Of a stretch of 64,000 nucleotides of DNA, positions 1 through 12,200 are shown one piece after another. The notes beneath the pieces were generated by a model. That model was not told the origin of the DNA. It saw only the letters and a program-made list of their open reading frames with translations, and made no database searches. Each line of letters starts with the position of its first letter. The first letter of the stretch is position 1. The position numbers and the translations under genes are program-made. The DNA comes from Polyodon spathula. Lineage: Eukaryota > Chordata > Actinopteri > Acipenseriformes > Polyodontidae. Location of the stretch: assembly GCF_017654505.1 (NCBI RefSeq), contig NC_054538.1, forward strand, positions 54,547,786 to 54,611,785. Direction: 5' to 3'.

Positions 1-646
1 AGCTTAATTCACCAACATGGCTAAAAGAATGGTTTCATCAATGTACTGCAGAAAGGGAGCAGCCTAGGCTATGGTCACACTGACTTTATTGTTGAATGCT
101 CTCTGTGGATGCATTGTGCCCATGACTCATGAATAGCAAGCATCTGAATGAACTATTGGTGCAAAAAAAAATGTGACTTCCATAAAAAGAAATCTAAAGA
201 GAAGTTATGTACCCGGCTGCAAAATCTCCACTGTCTGTTGCAAGTGTTGTAACATACAAATATTGAGGGTTACATAAGCTATTTGATTACAATGACCCAT
301 TCATAAGAATCCTATAATTTGTTAAACCTATTAAAAATGTGTCTTCATCAAGCATAGTAAAATATGGTAAACGCCTGTAAATAAATGACAGCTGCACAGA
401 AAAGGCAAACCGTAGCTGTTTCTTTTGGTTCTGTTTTATAAAACTGTAACAGTGTGCTAGGGTTGCAGCGATTCACCGCTTATACTGTTCTATCGCAATA
501 CATAAATTGTTTCATTTGTGTTGTTTGCTAAATCAATTACAACGATAGTATAGGATAATGGTGCAGTAATGTCAGTAAGTCAGAGAAAGAACATTTCTGA
601 AATAAATAATTGTAGACATCTAATTTATTTTATTTCCTCATCCACA
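1..646. other. Intergenic or neighbour-intron sequence, nothing recognised
   Basis: AT-rich sequence with no exon-like reading frame or recognisable repeat. By synteny with other vertebrates it could lie inside intron 1 of a divergently transcribed CEP170 gene, but nothing in the bases shows this. Confidence 0.4.
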
Positions 647-661
647 AAAGGAAAACTTTTG

Positions 662-700
<39 letters not shown>

Positions 701-743
701 TATATAATATATATATATATATATATAGCAAAAGTTTTCCTTT
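647..743. repeat. (TA)n microsatellite inside an inverted repeat (hairpin)
   Basis: A (TA)n core is flanked by arms AAAGGAAAACTTTTGC on the left and GCAAAAGTTTTCCTTT on the right, which are exact reverse complements. The whole segment could fold into one long hairpin. A second TA run follows at about 760-780. Confidence 0.85.
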
Positions 744-780
744 TTTTTTTTTTATTACTATATATATATATATATATATA

Positions 781-3700
781 GGGCTACTGATTTTCCACGA
801 TCACGGAATCACTGACAGAATCAAGGAATTGGCATTTTGGGAATTTAATTCTACTTTGCAGTTACACCTTTAAAAAAAAAAAACTTTGCAGTCTTTTGCC
901 GCTGTTATTCCCCTATAAAAAAAATAATGGATTGCTTTGAAAACTACACTACCCAGAAGCCCAGCAAAGATGCTTGTACGTTTTTGTACGTTTATTTGGA
1001 TAACGAGAAAACAGATGGTTTTGTGGGCGTTACGCTGATGTGGCACTGCCTGTACTGTGTGAGCCAAGATGTTTAAAAAAGCAACTAGCTGTTTTGTGGG
1101 GTCTATTCTGTGGAATAATTTTGAAGTCTTTTAAAAAAGAAAAACAAAACAAAACAATAAATACTTATTTTACCAACTGTACTGAACGCAAAGCCAGTGT
1201 GTTTATTGTGCAATGAATGTGTGTCAGTAGCGAAGGAATACAATATGATCAGGCATTTTGATATGAACACTGTGTTTGCAATTTTATGAAAATGGTATAT
1301 TTTTGTAACAACGCCCCTCATTTTCGACTGGTCTGTATATTGTAATGCCAGCAATAAGCTGTTTTTTCAAAACACCTTTATTTGTTGACTGACATACAGT
1401 ACATTATTACTAGTGGACGACTTTAAGAAATATTTTTTCAGAAAACTACAGTATCTCAGGGATTAAAGTACAACAGTTTCATGCATCCATACTCCTGCTC
1501 AGCTCTAGGAATGTCCTGCATATATGCAGACAGCGACTTGGCATGCTCGTCCCTTCTAAGTCCAGTTGCAGCGCTGGTTAAAACATGAACAGCTATTTAT
1601 ATTTCGTACTGTTGCCACACAGTTTCTGGTCCTCCCAGTCTGTACCATGTATTTTGAAAAACCAAGTCTGGAGAGAGGAGTTCCCTGCCTGAAAGCTCTT
1701 CAAATTGAAAGACATCCACCCCCCACCCCCGCTGACAAGCATCTGTGCAGTTATTTGATCTTCTGATCTTCTTTTTTTTTTTTTTTTTCCTCTTTTTTTT
1801 TTTTTCCTTCCCCCCCCCCTCCCCCCTTCATGACGTACTGCAGGAAAAAAGAAACCTTACTGCCGTTATGAGTCATTCACCCTATGCTACAGCAAACCCC
1901 TGTATCTTAAAGGATGAATACACAGCTGCGACTAGTACAAACCAAGAATAAAGGAACAGGAGGCCTATACCCAGCCTTGCTACACAACAGCTTTAGATAT
2001 ATAACCCAGTCACTGTTTCTTCTCCTACAGTTGATCCAGTAGTATTGTAGGTGTAACAGCATATACTATATGAGAGTTGTGTTTTATTCTTTCTTAATGG
2101 GAATGCCTGTGTGTTCCCCAAATTCAGATAAGACAATGTCAAGAGAGCAGTTTCAAGCAAAAAATAGCTTATGTACCCATAATTTAGATGAATATCACAC
2201 GTTACACCATGAAGATTTTTGGTTTGTTTATACTTTTAACCCATGAAATGTTTAGAGTACTGTTTTCCAGATATTTGGAAATTGACCTAATTCAAGAGTT
2301 ATAGAGAACAAACAACTTTATAATGAAAATTTGGTGCTAAAATTATTTTCCGTCTGTTACCCTTCATTTGGGGATTCTGTGACATCAATCTATGCCATTT
2401 CAAAATGTCTTAATTATCCTAAGGTACAGTATCAGATTTGATCACAGAGTACAGTACCACAGCCAGCTTGTGGGACCATATATGTATAAATGTGTACTAT
2501 ACACTGTATTATGAAGTATTTCTTAGCTAGAGATAGCAATGGTGACAGTGAGACGAGATCTGCCTATTCAGCACAACCAAGTGATGAGAGTGATATATAA
2601 TACAGTAAGTGAAAGTCATAATCTCCTTGTAATTCAATTTTGTATTATATGCTATTAATACAGGGCTTCCATGTATGGTGTAGACTAACTACAGTATCTA
2701 AAATGAAGTGTTACTCAATAAATACTTTATACCATCTCAATTTGATGGGTATCTCTTTAATTCTCTCCTGGTATGTTTTCTAATCATCATTTATTACTGT
2801 TCCTGCACTAATGGATATTTGGCATGTTTAATAAAGTCACCAGCATTTTTTTATCTTCAGAGCAAGCCTGGCAAAGTCAAAATTCTGTAATGTGGACAGT
2901 ATAAAAAATGACCCCTGGTGTGCACTCTATCTCCTGAACCACTGAATTTATTAAAGCTTTCCAATGAAAAATAAAAACAAAGGAAGAATGTTCTGATTTA
3001 ATTTAATGGCCGATATCGCTTAGATATGTTCAAATGTTTAATGAAAGGCTAAACATTCAGTAGCAGTGACACACTGTTGCAGGAGTCATTCATATTTTAT
3101 TCATGTACTGTCATAAGTATGTATCAATACACAGTAGTAGCATGCTATTCTATTTGTTTGTTTTCAGTTTTTTGTATTATTATGATGATGATACAGCTAT
3201 AAACCGGGGTTTACAGTAAAGTGTATTACAAGAGACAAATGGATAAATTCAAATAATGCAGGTACCGCCATCCACTCAGCATGACCCTCTTTGGCTCTAC
3301 ATAATTTACAGAAACAAATACAATGGAGAGACTCACATGCATGTTTTTAATAACTTCAGTACAAACATAAAAAGTCCACGAAAGAAACTACTTTGAGAAA
3401 AAAAAAACCACAAAACTCATTCGCTGCAGTATTATACACTAGACTTTTCCCACAGCAAAGGATAACCTCGGAGGCCTACGATTACACAGGCGTTTAATCC
3501 ACTCAAATGCATACACCAACTTTTACCAAGAGGATTACAGCAGCAAGGGCCCCAGAAGGACACTGCATACTGTACTTTTGCTCCATGTGGCAGAGGCTGA
3601 TCAGATTAAATGTTTTTTGTTTGATTTTTCTTACATTTTAAAATGTTGATTTATTTTCTTGTTAAATTCTTGTCAAAAGGAATCTCATTGTGATTATTCT

Positions 3701-3949
3701 TTTTATGACAACAAAGATGGCTAATTCATTATAGCCTTCTTTATTAGTTAAATTATATGTAAAATTATTTTAGGTGGTTTCAACACAATTGCCATAGTTC
3801 CCTCACAGGTATTCAGTGGTTTCCTACCATTCTACAGGCATGCAGGGTAAAAAAAGGCAGCCACCGGGCCTACAAAATTGGAAAACCGGAACAGGTTCTG
3901 CAAGGCTTCTGCGCCGCCTCGCCTCCCCACAAGCAACTTACATTTAACT
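781..3949. other. Non-coding stretch, no gene seen
   Basis: Only short chance reading frames occur, including pyrimidine-rich runs at 1771-1827. No splice-flanked exon, RNA gene or clear transposon remnant was recognised on either strand. Confidence 0.5.
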
Positions 3950-3952
3950 AGT

Positions 3953-3954
<2 letters not shown>

Positions 3955-4033
<79 letters not shown>
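3955..4033. repeat. (TA)n microsatellite
   Basis: About 39 uninterrupted TA units. The open frame across it is a product of the repeat. Confidence 0.95.
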
Positions 4034-4035
<2 letters not shown>

Positions 4036-4235
4036 TCTGTTTCATGAATCTAGGAAAATGGGCCAGTGTGCCAAAAAGCTGAAAATTAATTTACAAACCA
4101 TTTTTTAAAAAACATTACTACAAAATAATCCTAACTTTCCTGCCGCACGTCATATTTGTTGGTCAGATTCTGAGACTGCGTACCGAAGTGCTTTGTTGGT
4201 GTTCGTTCCTGCCACATGGCAACTCTTAAATTGAA

Positions 4236-4474
4236 TGCTGTGTGGTCCAGTGGTAAAAGAAATGGGCTTGTAACCAGGAGGTCTGTGGTTCAAATCCCAA
4301 TTCAGACACTTATTCACTGCGTGACCCTGAGCAAGTCTCTTAACCTCCTTGTGCTCTGTCTTTCAGGTGAGACGTTCTTGTGACTCTGCAACTGATGCAG
4401 ACCACACACCCTAGTCTCGTATCTTGTAAAGTGCTTTGTGATGGTGGTCCATTATGAATGGCACTATATATAAA
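4236..4474 (+). mobile_element. tRNA-derived CORE-type SINE with an L2-like 3' tail
   Basis: The head has an A-box-like segment (GTGGTCCAGTGGTAAAAGA) and a B box (GGTTCAAATCC). A core follows that reads like the MIR/CORE-SINE core (ACTGCGTGACCCTGAGCAAG, then CTTAACCTCCTTGTGCTC). The last 55 bases (4420-4474) match the 3' tail of the L2 LINE at 23395-25115 in this window. It is not a functional tRNA gene: the head runs straight into the core, and the acceptor stem is not paired. A reverse-strand relative with the same head and core but another tail lies at 33402-33623. Confidence 0.8.
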
Positions 4475-5867
4475 ACAAGATTAAAACTATTTACAAATTT
4501 GGATTTGTGCAACTAAGGGAAGCGCTTAAATCATAAAGAAAGTAGTTATGGAAAAAAATTAAGAACATTTAGAGTGGAGGCTTCATCTGGCTTCATTGAC
4601 AGGGAAAAAAAAAAAGTAAAGTTCTGCCTTGTTTGGTGTCAGTTTCCCAGACTTGCAGATAAAACAGCAGCTTCATTTGTTGTGAATTCAACATTTCATT
4701 TACATCACATCCAGTCTCACAGTAAAATGTCCAGAAGGATACCCAGATACGTGATCGAACTGTCACTTTTTCATCTGGGATGCGATGATGTGTTCAGGAC
4801 AAAAATGCCGTTCACAATCTTTCCAGGACTCGTTGGTATCACTCTGCAAGATTGGCGCTGACTTGGGAAAGGCTACACAAGGGACAACGCTCTGAGAAGG
4901 ATTGTTATTATTCTGAATATTGGTTTAATGGTGTTCATTATTAGGATTAGGGAATTTCAAATAGTTTCCTATTTGAATACACAGGGTGCAACATTTTTGT
5001 GTATTCAATTACCTGAACTCTGGTCCCTTACGCTCCCAAGAATAAAAGGCAATGCATGTGTACAAGCAGACAGCATAACAATGTAAGCTGGTAAAATTTA
5101 GCCGGGTTTACAAAGTGTACAAACAATGTCCAAGATGAGATTTCCTTGTTCAATACCCTATTTCCTTAGGCACAAGTTTTTCCTTTTGTTAACTGAATTA
5201 AAGTACAATGAGCAGGAACATCACAGCGCGTATCCCTTCCAATTAAAGCAACAGTAGCGTAATATTGCACAAACCACCAAATAATAATTTTTGCTGTAGT
5301 GTATTCAGAATAAAATAACACCTATCATATAGCAACCTAACTATTCTACATCTGTTTAATTCTAACAAATAATATTTATAAAATAATCTGAATAGTGCAA
5401 ATATTGTAACCTGGCCAAAACAATAGAAAATACATTCCAACATTACAATAGTTTAACATTACTAATTACAACTAGCCATCAAGTACTGACGTCAGATGGA
5501 TCTAAGTCAAGTTACTTTGTTTATTCAATAGCCTGTAAATAATTCAAAACAAGGATACCTGGTTGTACTTTTAATGGTCATTGCAAATGTTGACGTTACT
5601 CCATCCATCCACTGAAAGTCAACAGTAGATGTTTAACATTGAGCCCAGAGTTAAAAAAAGGAACATTCCATCTCAACTATCTTGCCTTTTCTTATTAGTC
5701 ACTGCGTTGTTCTGCTTAACATTTAGTATGTCATTATATTCAACATGTCAACATTTTCAAACAGAATATGATTACTGTAGAATGTTGCTATCACAAACAT
5801 TGCATAATTAATTAAGGTCCTTATGTTTAATCTGCAAATAACAGCTGGTTTAAGACTGACATAACAT
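4475..5867. other. Non-coding stretch, no gene seen
   Basis: The 95-codon frame at 4574-4861 has no recognisable domain and no splice context. Nothing else was seen. Confidence 0.5.
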
Positions 5868-5915
5868 GTCAGGAGTGTATATCGGGCTTATGTCTTTGTA
5901 CGTAATTATGTTACC

Positions 5916-6240
5916 TACCAGCCCTGCTGCTGCCTTCCCCCGTGCACGCTACACTCTCCACTACCAGCCCTGCTGCTGCCTTCCCCCGTGCACGCTACAC
6001 TCTCCACTACCAGCCCTGCTGCTGCCTTCCCCCGTGCACGCTACACTCTCCACTACCAGCCCTGCTGCTGCCTTCCCCCATACACGCTACACTCTCCACT
6101 ACCAGCCCTGCTGCTGCCTTCCCCCATACATGCTACCCTCTCCACTACCAGCCCTGCTGCTGCCTTCCCCCATACACGCTACACTCTCCACTACCAGCCC
6201 TGCTGCTGCCTTTCCCCATGCATGCTACACTCTCCCCTGT
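5916..6240. repeat. 46-bp minisatellite, seven units
   Basis: The unit begins TACCAGCCCTGCTGCTGCC and recurs exactly every 46 bases (5916, 5962, 6008, 6054, 6100, 6146, 6192). Units differ by a few transitions such as CGTGCACG versus CATACACG. Because 46 is not a multiple of 3, all three forward frames stay open, which explains three overlapping open frames of 114-154 codons. None looks like a real protein. Confidence 0.95.
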
Positions 6241-6339
6241 CAGCCTCAAGTCCGCCCCGGGACTTGCTCACCAGGCTACAGTCCAAGAAGTTTGTGCCGG
6301 GGTACCTGCATCGACCTCTGACACCAATGTAGCGATCTC

Positions 6340-6462
6340 AGTTCCCTGCAGGCAGGCGTACCACACAGGGCGAGGCAATCCACACGCAGGCGGAGGGTGG
6401 GCGTGAACCAGGGACCTCTCGCATTAAAGCATAGTGCCGATACCACTATAAGGTGCAAGGAG
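6340..6462 (-). mobile_element. tRNA-like SINE head (reverse strand)
   Basis: Read on the minus strand, this has an A-box-like segment (TATAGTGGTATCGGC) and a B box (GGTTCACGCCC) about 40 bases apart, as in a tRNA-derived SINE head. The body is not recognised and the element limits are uncertain. Confidence 0.45.
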
Positions 6463-6540
6463 CATATATCGGGCTTATGTCTCTGTACGTGATTACGTCA
6501 TATACCAGCCCTGCTGCTGCCTTCCCCTGTGCATGCTACA

Positions 6541-9175
6541 ATATATTGAAAGGCTTCATTTAGCCACCTTCTTTTGAGGTGTGGGCTCTCTTTGGTTACC
6601 ATACACATACTGAAAATAAAAACCATCATGAAAAAAGATATTGAGCCAGATAAAATTGCATCCGGGCCAGTAAAAACAGTAGCTCAGTGGTCCAAGGGGC
6701 CAGTGTTTAAAAATCCAAACATAGAGCCCTGGAATGGGTAAAAGACCCCAGGTACAGCCCCTGGCTATACAACACTGACCATGGTATGTTTACAACCTTT
6801 AAAAAATAAATAATAGGTTGACGATTTGTAACTCTAAAGGAAATGCTTTGTGTAACTAACGATAATACAATGTGAATAGCGTAAATTACCAATGAAGAAG
6901 TATAATGCTGTTAATAATCCATATGGGAGAGTATTTTCACTTATTTTGACACTTCCTCCAATGATCAATTTTCACTTTGCTTGCATGAATTAAGATTTGT
7001 GTGTTGAAGCCTGGAGGTTTACCGACTTTCTTTTTCCGAATATAAAAAATAAGCTGCACAGACGACACCTGCACTTTTTGTGCAAAAAATAACAGCAAAC
7101 CCCCACCACCTTGCCTATGTGATTTCCTAGGGGAAACACTGGTATTAGTATACTGTACATAACTTACCTCAACTTTGCTGTTTAAAACAATCTTATGAAT
7201 TACTAAATAGGAGTTATCAGTCTCTGTTTGAGTTCTTAATGGCATGTTTGCATTTGCACCCCTTCTCATATCATGGAGTGGACGTACAATGGCGGCATAA
7301 TTGCCCAAACACTGCCTATGTTAAGATGCCAGGCGCAACCTGACTTCTGTAAGTTGCTGGACTTTAGGCCATGAACCACTATTCATTTTTGTTACATCAG
7401 TGGCAATTCCCTAGGGAAAGGACATGTACGAAATATTGCAGCCCATAAACAATAGAGCTCGCTTGCTTGGTTTCACATATCTTCTTCATAACCTTGACCA
7501 GCCTAGCCAGGTGTTTCTGGAACATTCTGTTGAATATAATGATTTCTACCAGCTACACCAGACACATGGTCAACTGAATATCAGACACATTATCTGTTTA
7601 GGATTTTTACCCACTTCATTCATAAACTGCTTGGTAAGGATTAACACTTTTCTTCCACAAATCTTTCTTGTCAAATTCATCCATTTAAATGCTCCCCATC
7701 AACCATTTCCAGTGTGAAGCAATCTTAATAAATATCTCTCTTGACAATAAATTACAAGTTCCTTATACTGTACAGAAGGCCTCCTGTGTAGCCAGGCACT
7801 GTTAACACTTACTACAGGCATACTCGTTTAATTAAATAAGTGTTTTGCTTTTATTGTGGCCACATGTTTTTGGGGGTATAGTCTGCATTTCATGAGATCA
7901 AAACCAAATGAGTTTACATTTACATTTCATTGCAGATATTTGCTATCTGTCTTCACCATCACAGATTTGTCTGGCAACAGAGTAGCTGGAACACTTGCTT
8001 TCTGACTGACGAACAGTAAACACAGGGGATGCACAAAGGTATTTCTCAAGGAGATCCCCCCCCCCAATTTGGAAACTTGTATGTAATGGGACTTTAACAT
8101 AAATATACCCGACCACTGACAGCACTCTCCCCACTCCTCAACTGAGTTATTATGCAGAAACAAGGTATGGCAGCAAGTATTTCCAAAAAGCAATAGAAAT
8201 TATAAGCAGTTCATGTAACATGGTAAATATACAGGGATAATATATACACTTTCATCTACATTTTTAATACTTCATTTCTCAACCATTTAATATTCGATTA
8301 CATGTGCTTTATAACTGTCTATACTGCAGTTATTTCTGCTGATATCACTACTTGCCATGCTTACTAGTACAGTATTCCAGCAATTTGTTCTATAAAGACT
8401 CCTATAGGCTGATTTATTGAAGTGAGGTGGGGGAAGAATACCAGTGTTGCACAGGTTTCGGTGCAGAATGCTTCACCTACACTGCAGTATGGGCTTCAGT
8501 ACACAGTGACTAAGCTTCTCTACCTTCAGAAAATCTGCCTTCGGAAGCATGACAAATACTGATATAAAGTAACCATACAACACACACACATGAATTGGAT
8601 ATTAAAGAAATTAAGGAAAATGTAGATCATATAAAGTATCCCTTTAACTTCTTGAAATTACTCTGGTAATAGTGTGAAGGTGCTGCAATGCAGGAACAAA
8701 TAAAAAATACATTGTCAGTCTTTGAAGCACTCGTTCATTAAACCCATCTTGACTCCACAATGAACAGGGATGCTATTCAAGCACACTCAAAATGAATCAG
8801 TTTAAAATTACAAGTCAAACTAAATCCTTCTTCTACCCACTGAACACTGTTTAAAAGCAGAGCTCCCAGAACTGTACAGCATTTCTTGATAGCAAAGGAT
8901 CAACAACTCACTGTTGCAACCTGACAGAAATCTAGTTATCATGACACAGATACTTACCAGTATAATCTATGCTGAGCTGATTTCCCTGTGCAAGGATGGA
9001 AATAATATATTAAGCTCAGTGAATCTAAACCTTTGGCTTGCCATTAAAATATGTATATAAAAAAATGGCATTCAAAGTTTTATAGCCTGTATTTAAAGCT
9101 CAAGGCTTAAAAAAACAAAACAAAAAAACAAACAAACATTCTTACCCGCTGTTGGCTTCCGAGACATTCTTTCAT

Positions 9176-9215
<40 letters not shown>

Positions 9216-12200
9216 CAGCTCCACTAAATGTGGTAACATCCATTTTCTAATACACCGATAACATTATCACTGGCCCTCCTTTTAATTCTGCCGAAGTTCT
9301 GTTGGTTCTTTGCTTGTATTTTACACTTACAGTAAATTTAAGATTTGCAGATATCTCAAAGACAGTGTTATTGAAGAAACATACCTGCTGCTTCATTGTA
9401 CCTTATCACTACATGTTCTGTAGTTTCAAACTCACCTCAACGGTCTAGCTGCAATCAAACCATGTGAGGCTATAGCGCTGTATTTGTATGTCCTCAAGAA
9501 CCTTAAAAAAGCAAATAACAAAAAGATCTTCAAAAGAATGATGGGGGATCTGTGACAGTAGCACCCTTTTAACAAGTGTTATAGGACAAGAGAATGAAAC
9601 CGAGTTAAACAGGTCTTCAAAAAAGAACACACTGGCGGACCAACAACTAATTCAATTTATTCTTACTTAATACTCAAATAATGGCCATTGGTTCGTAATT
9701 ATTATTTGTTACAATACATGAAAAACAAGTCAAATCAGAAACACAGACAAGGGTTTACTGTACATCCATTTTTTAATTATTTTTTATTACATGAACAACA
9801 GCTTGTGTTGCCCAGTCCAGCACAACAGAATACAAATCTAAAAATCACTGGCACAGCTCTAGGGGTTACAAGAAGTTCAAAATGATAGTAAAAAAAGTTA
9901 TGGACTTTTAAAACACTACTGTAATTAAATCTTTTTTTACTATTCTTCGTGTCAAATGTAAGTGCACAGTAAAACACAACAATGGCTATGATTTACGTGC
10001 AATTCAATCCCCTTTTTTTACATCAGACAAGCTCATTTTATTTTGCAGTAAACTCGGACTGGTTTCCCATTGAAGGAGACTAAATCTCTGCTTAATTTAA
10101 TCCCCTGTCATGATTATAGATGTCAGAATTGCAGTTCATGTTCTTTTTTTTACTGTGCTTTGTGTCATCAAATTCCGAACCCATCATACAGTACAGTGTA
10201 CAAGGATCTACTGTGTTCTTGTGGATTGGTTTACTCTGATCTGGACTATGATCAGTAGATGATCAGCTTTGCTGTATAGAAGACCTAGAGCACTTACCAA
10301 CACAGATGTTTACAACAAGTCAGGCACCAACCGTACAAAGCCTGTTTCAAGCAATCTTTGTTTCTGCCTACATTATAGACAAACTAACTGTATGATAAAC
10401 AACAGAGTTGATGCAGCAGCACATAAAACAGTCCAGCTTCTTTGCATGACATGTCCCAACTTTATTTTCAAATTAAAGTGTCCTTTATAATACTATAAGG
10501 GTTTGCACTGTACACAGTTCAGCTGGTTGTGATTACTGACCAGTTAGGTCCAGCATGCGGTGTATAGTGGTGGTTCTTCATGAGTAAACTTACTGGGAAT
10601 CTTTAGTGGTTTTAACCATCTTAATTATTTTGATGTTTTTGATAGCTTTACAGCTAAAATACATTGTGCTTTTCTTCTTGTTGTATGTTTCAAGCAATTA
10701 CAATGTGTCTCTGGTGAAAAAACTGAACCAGCACCTGCAAAAAAATGTGATATGGAAGTTTAAACTGAAAAACTGTCGGTGATGTTGGCAATTTTTTCAT
10801 GTTAGGAGGAGCGATTATAAATATAAAAAAAAAAATCTGGAGGGCAAATATAAAAGGGTCAACTTACAGTAAGTGTATTGCAAGTCTATTATAAAAGGTT
10901 TAACAACATGCTTACTAACTATTCCATCCAAAAATCTTCTGAATACGCGAGTACTGCACAGACTTCAGCACACAATAATCCATCTATGGGTTACAGTACG
11001 CATCACAATGTTGATATGCATCCTCACACTCAGCTTTGAGGAGTGTTTTCAGAAGCAATCTGTTTTTGATGTAATAATAAGCATGGGAAGTGATGATATA
11101 AGCAGAAAGGGCACTAGCGAATCATACAACATGCATATTATGTTATTAAAGTTTCAGAAATTAAAGTATCTATTTAGGTAAATTACTCCTGGGGGGGGAG
11201 GTGTGATTATATAGAGCTAAAATGTTTAAAGGTATTTATATCTGTTACAACAGTAATTAGATTAATTGCTGCTATTGCCATGAAGTAGAAATTTAAGTTT
11301 GTAATAAAGTAAAAATAGTATGCAAGGTGTAACTTTCTTCTAGCTCAGGCTGTAAAAACTCCTTTCAGAATCAGGCAAAGTTAAATAAAGTCTTGGTGCA
11401 TTTCTCAAATGTCATCTCTAAGCCTATTACAGCTGTCTGCACTATCTGACATCCCAGAAAAGGTTTTAAGCAGTTTTAACAACCCTTTTCCACCAGGAGC
11501 AATTCTCAGGTTAAATACTCACTGTATGTCATGCCTGCTGTTGCTGTTGTACATGTTTAGTACCTTGCTGTTATTTTATGGTAGATCAGAGCACAACCAA
11601 TCATGGTGGTTTCTGGTGATTTTATATCCCAGCTGAGTTAAATGTCACAGCAGACGCGCATCCCAACACTTCTTACAACTTTGGGATTTAAAAAGACAAA
11701 TAATGGAAACATTTCAGTTTCATTGTTGGGCTGTACTGTGAGTAGTCTCTTTTGAGGAGAGTGCCTTTGGCACCTCTAGGGAAGAACTAGAGTCTCGGGT
11801 CTTTACAATAACAAATCAGTTTGTACAGACATATTCCTGTATACTGTATTTATTTAGGACTGGAATCTGTTGGCATTCTATTTCTGCTACAGTACATCAA
11901 GCCTAAAAAAATAAGATACTACTCCATAAATGTAAAGTTCCCATCTTGTTGTCTCATTTGGTATATAGTAACTTTGGCAATAAGTTAACTAGGACAATGT
12001 ACGTTTAACAGGGAGAGTTCTTTAAACAGTTGGCATATACAGTAAACTGAAATCACTTCTGCTTTCCAGACTGAGCACAGCACAACAGGAAACACTTCCT
12101 GTGAAAAACTAAGGAAGAATGCTTTGAAGAAGAGGTCAAAGTTACCCACCCACAATTACTTTGACATTTTTTTACACATCCTTACACAAATTAAAGGATC

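Larger units (their letters stand above)
5868..6540. repeat. Direct duplication flanking a minisatellite and a SINE-like piece
   Basis: The segment before the minisatellite (5868-5960, containing ATATCGGGCTTATGTCT) recurs at 6462-6540, again followed by one diverged minisatellite unit. The two copies bracket the repeat array and the tRNA-like segment, so the interior may have been inserted into, or expanded within, an older copy. Confidence 0.7.

Noticed and set aside
4236..4310. Possible tRNA gene
   Set aside because: A and B boxes are present, but the flanks do not form an acceptor stem and the sequence continues into a SINE core and LINE tail. A second copy of the same unit lies at 33402-33623.
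5916..6240. CRISPR-like array
   Set aside because: The units are continuous 46-bp tandem copies without unique spacers, in a eukaryotic genome.
5866..6406. Three overlapping proline/cysteine-rich open frames of 114-154 codons
   Set aside because: They are products of a 46-bp minisatellite whose unit is not a multiple of three.
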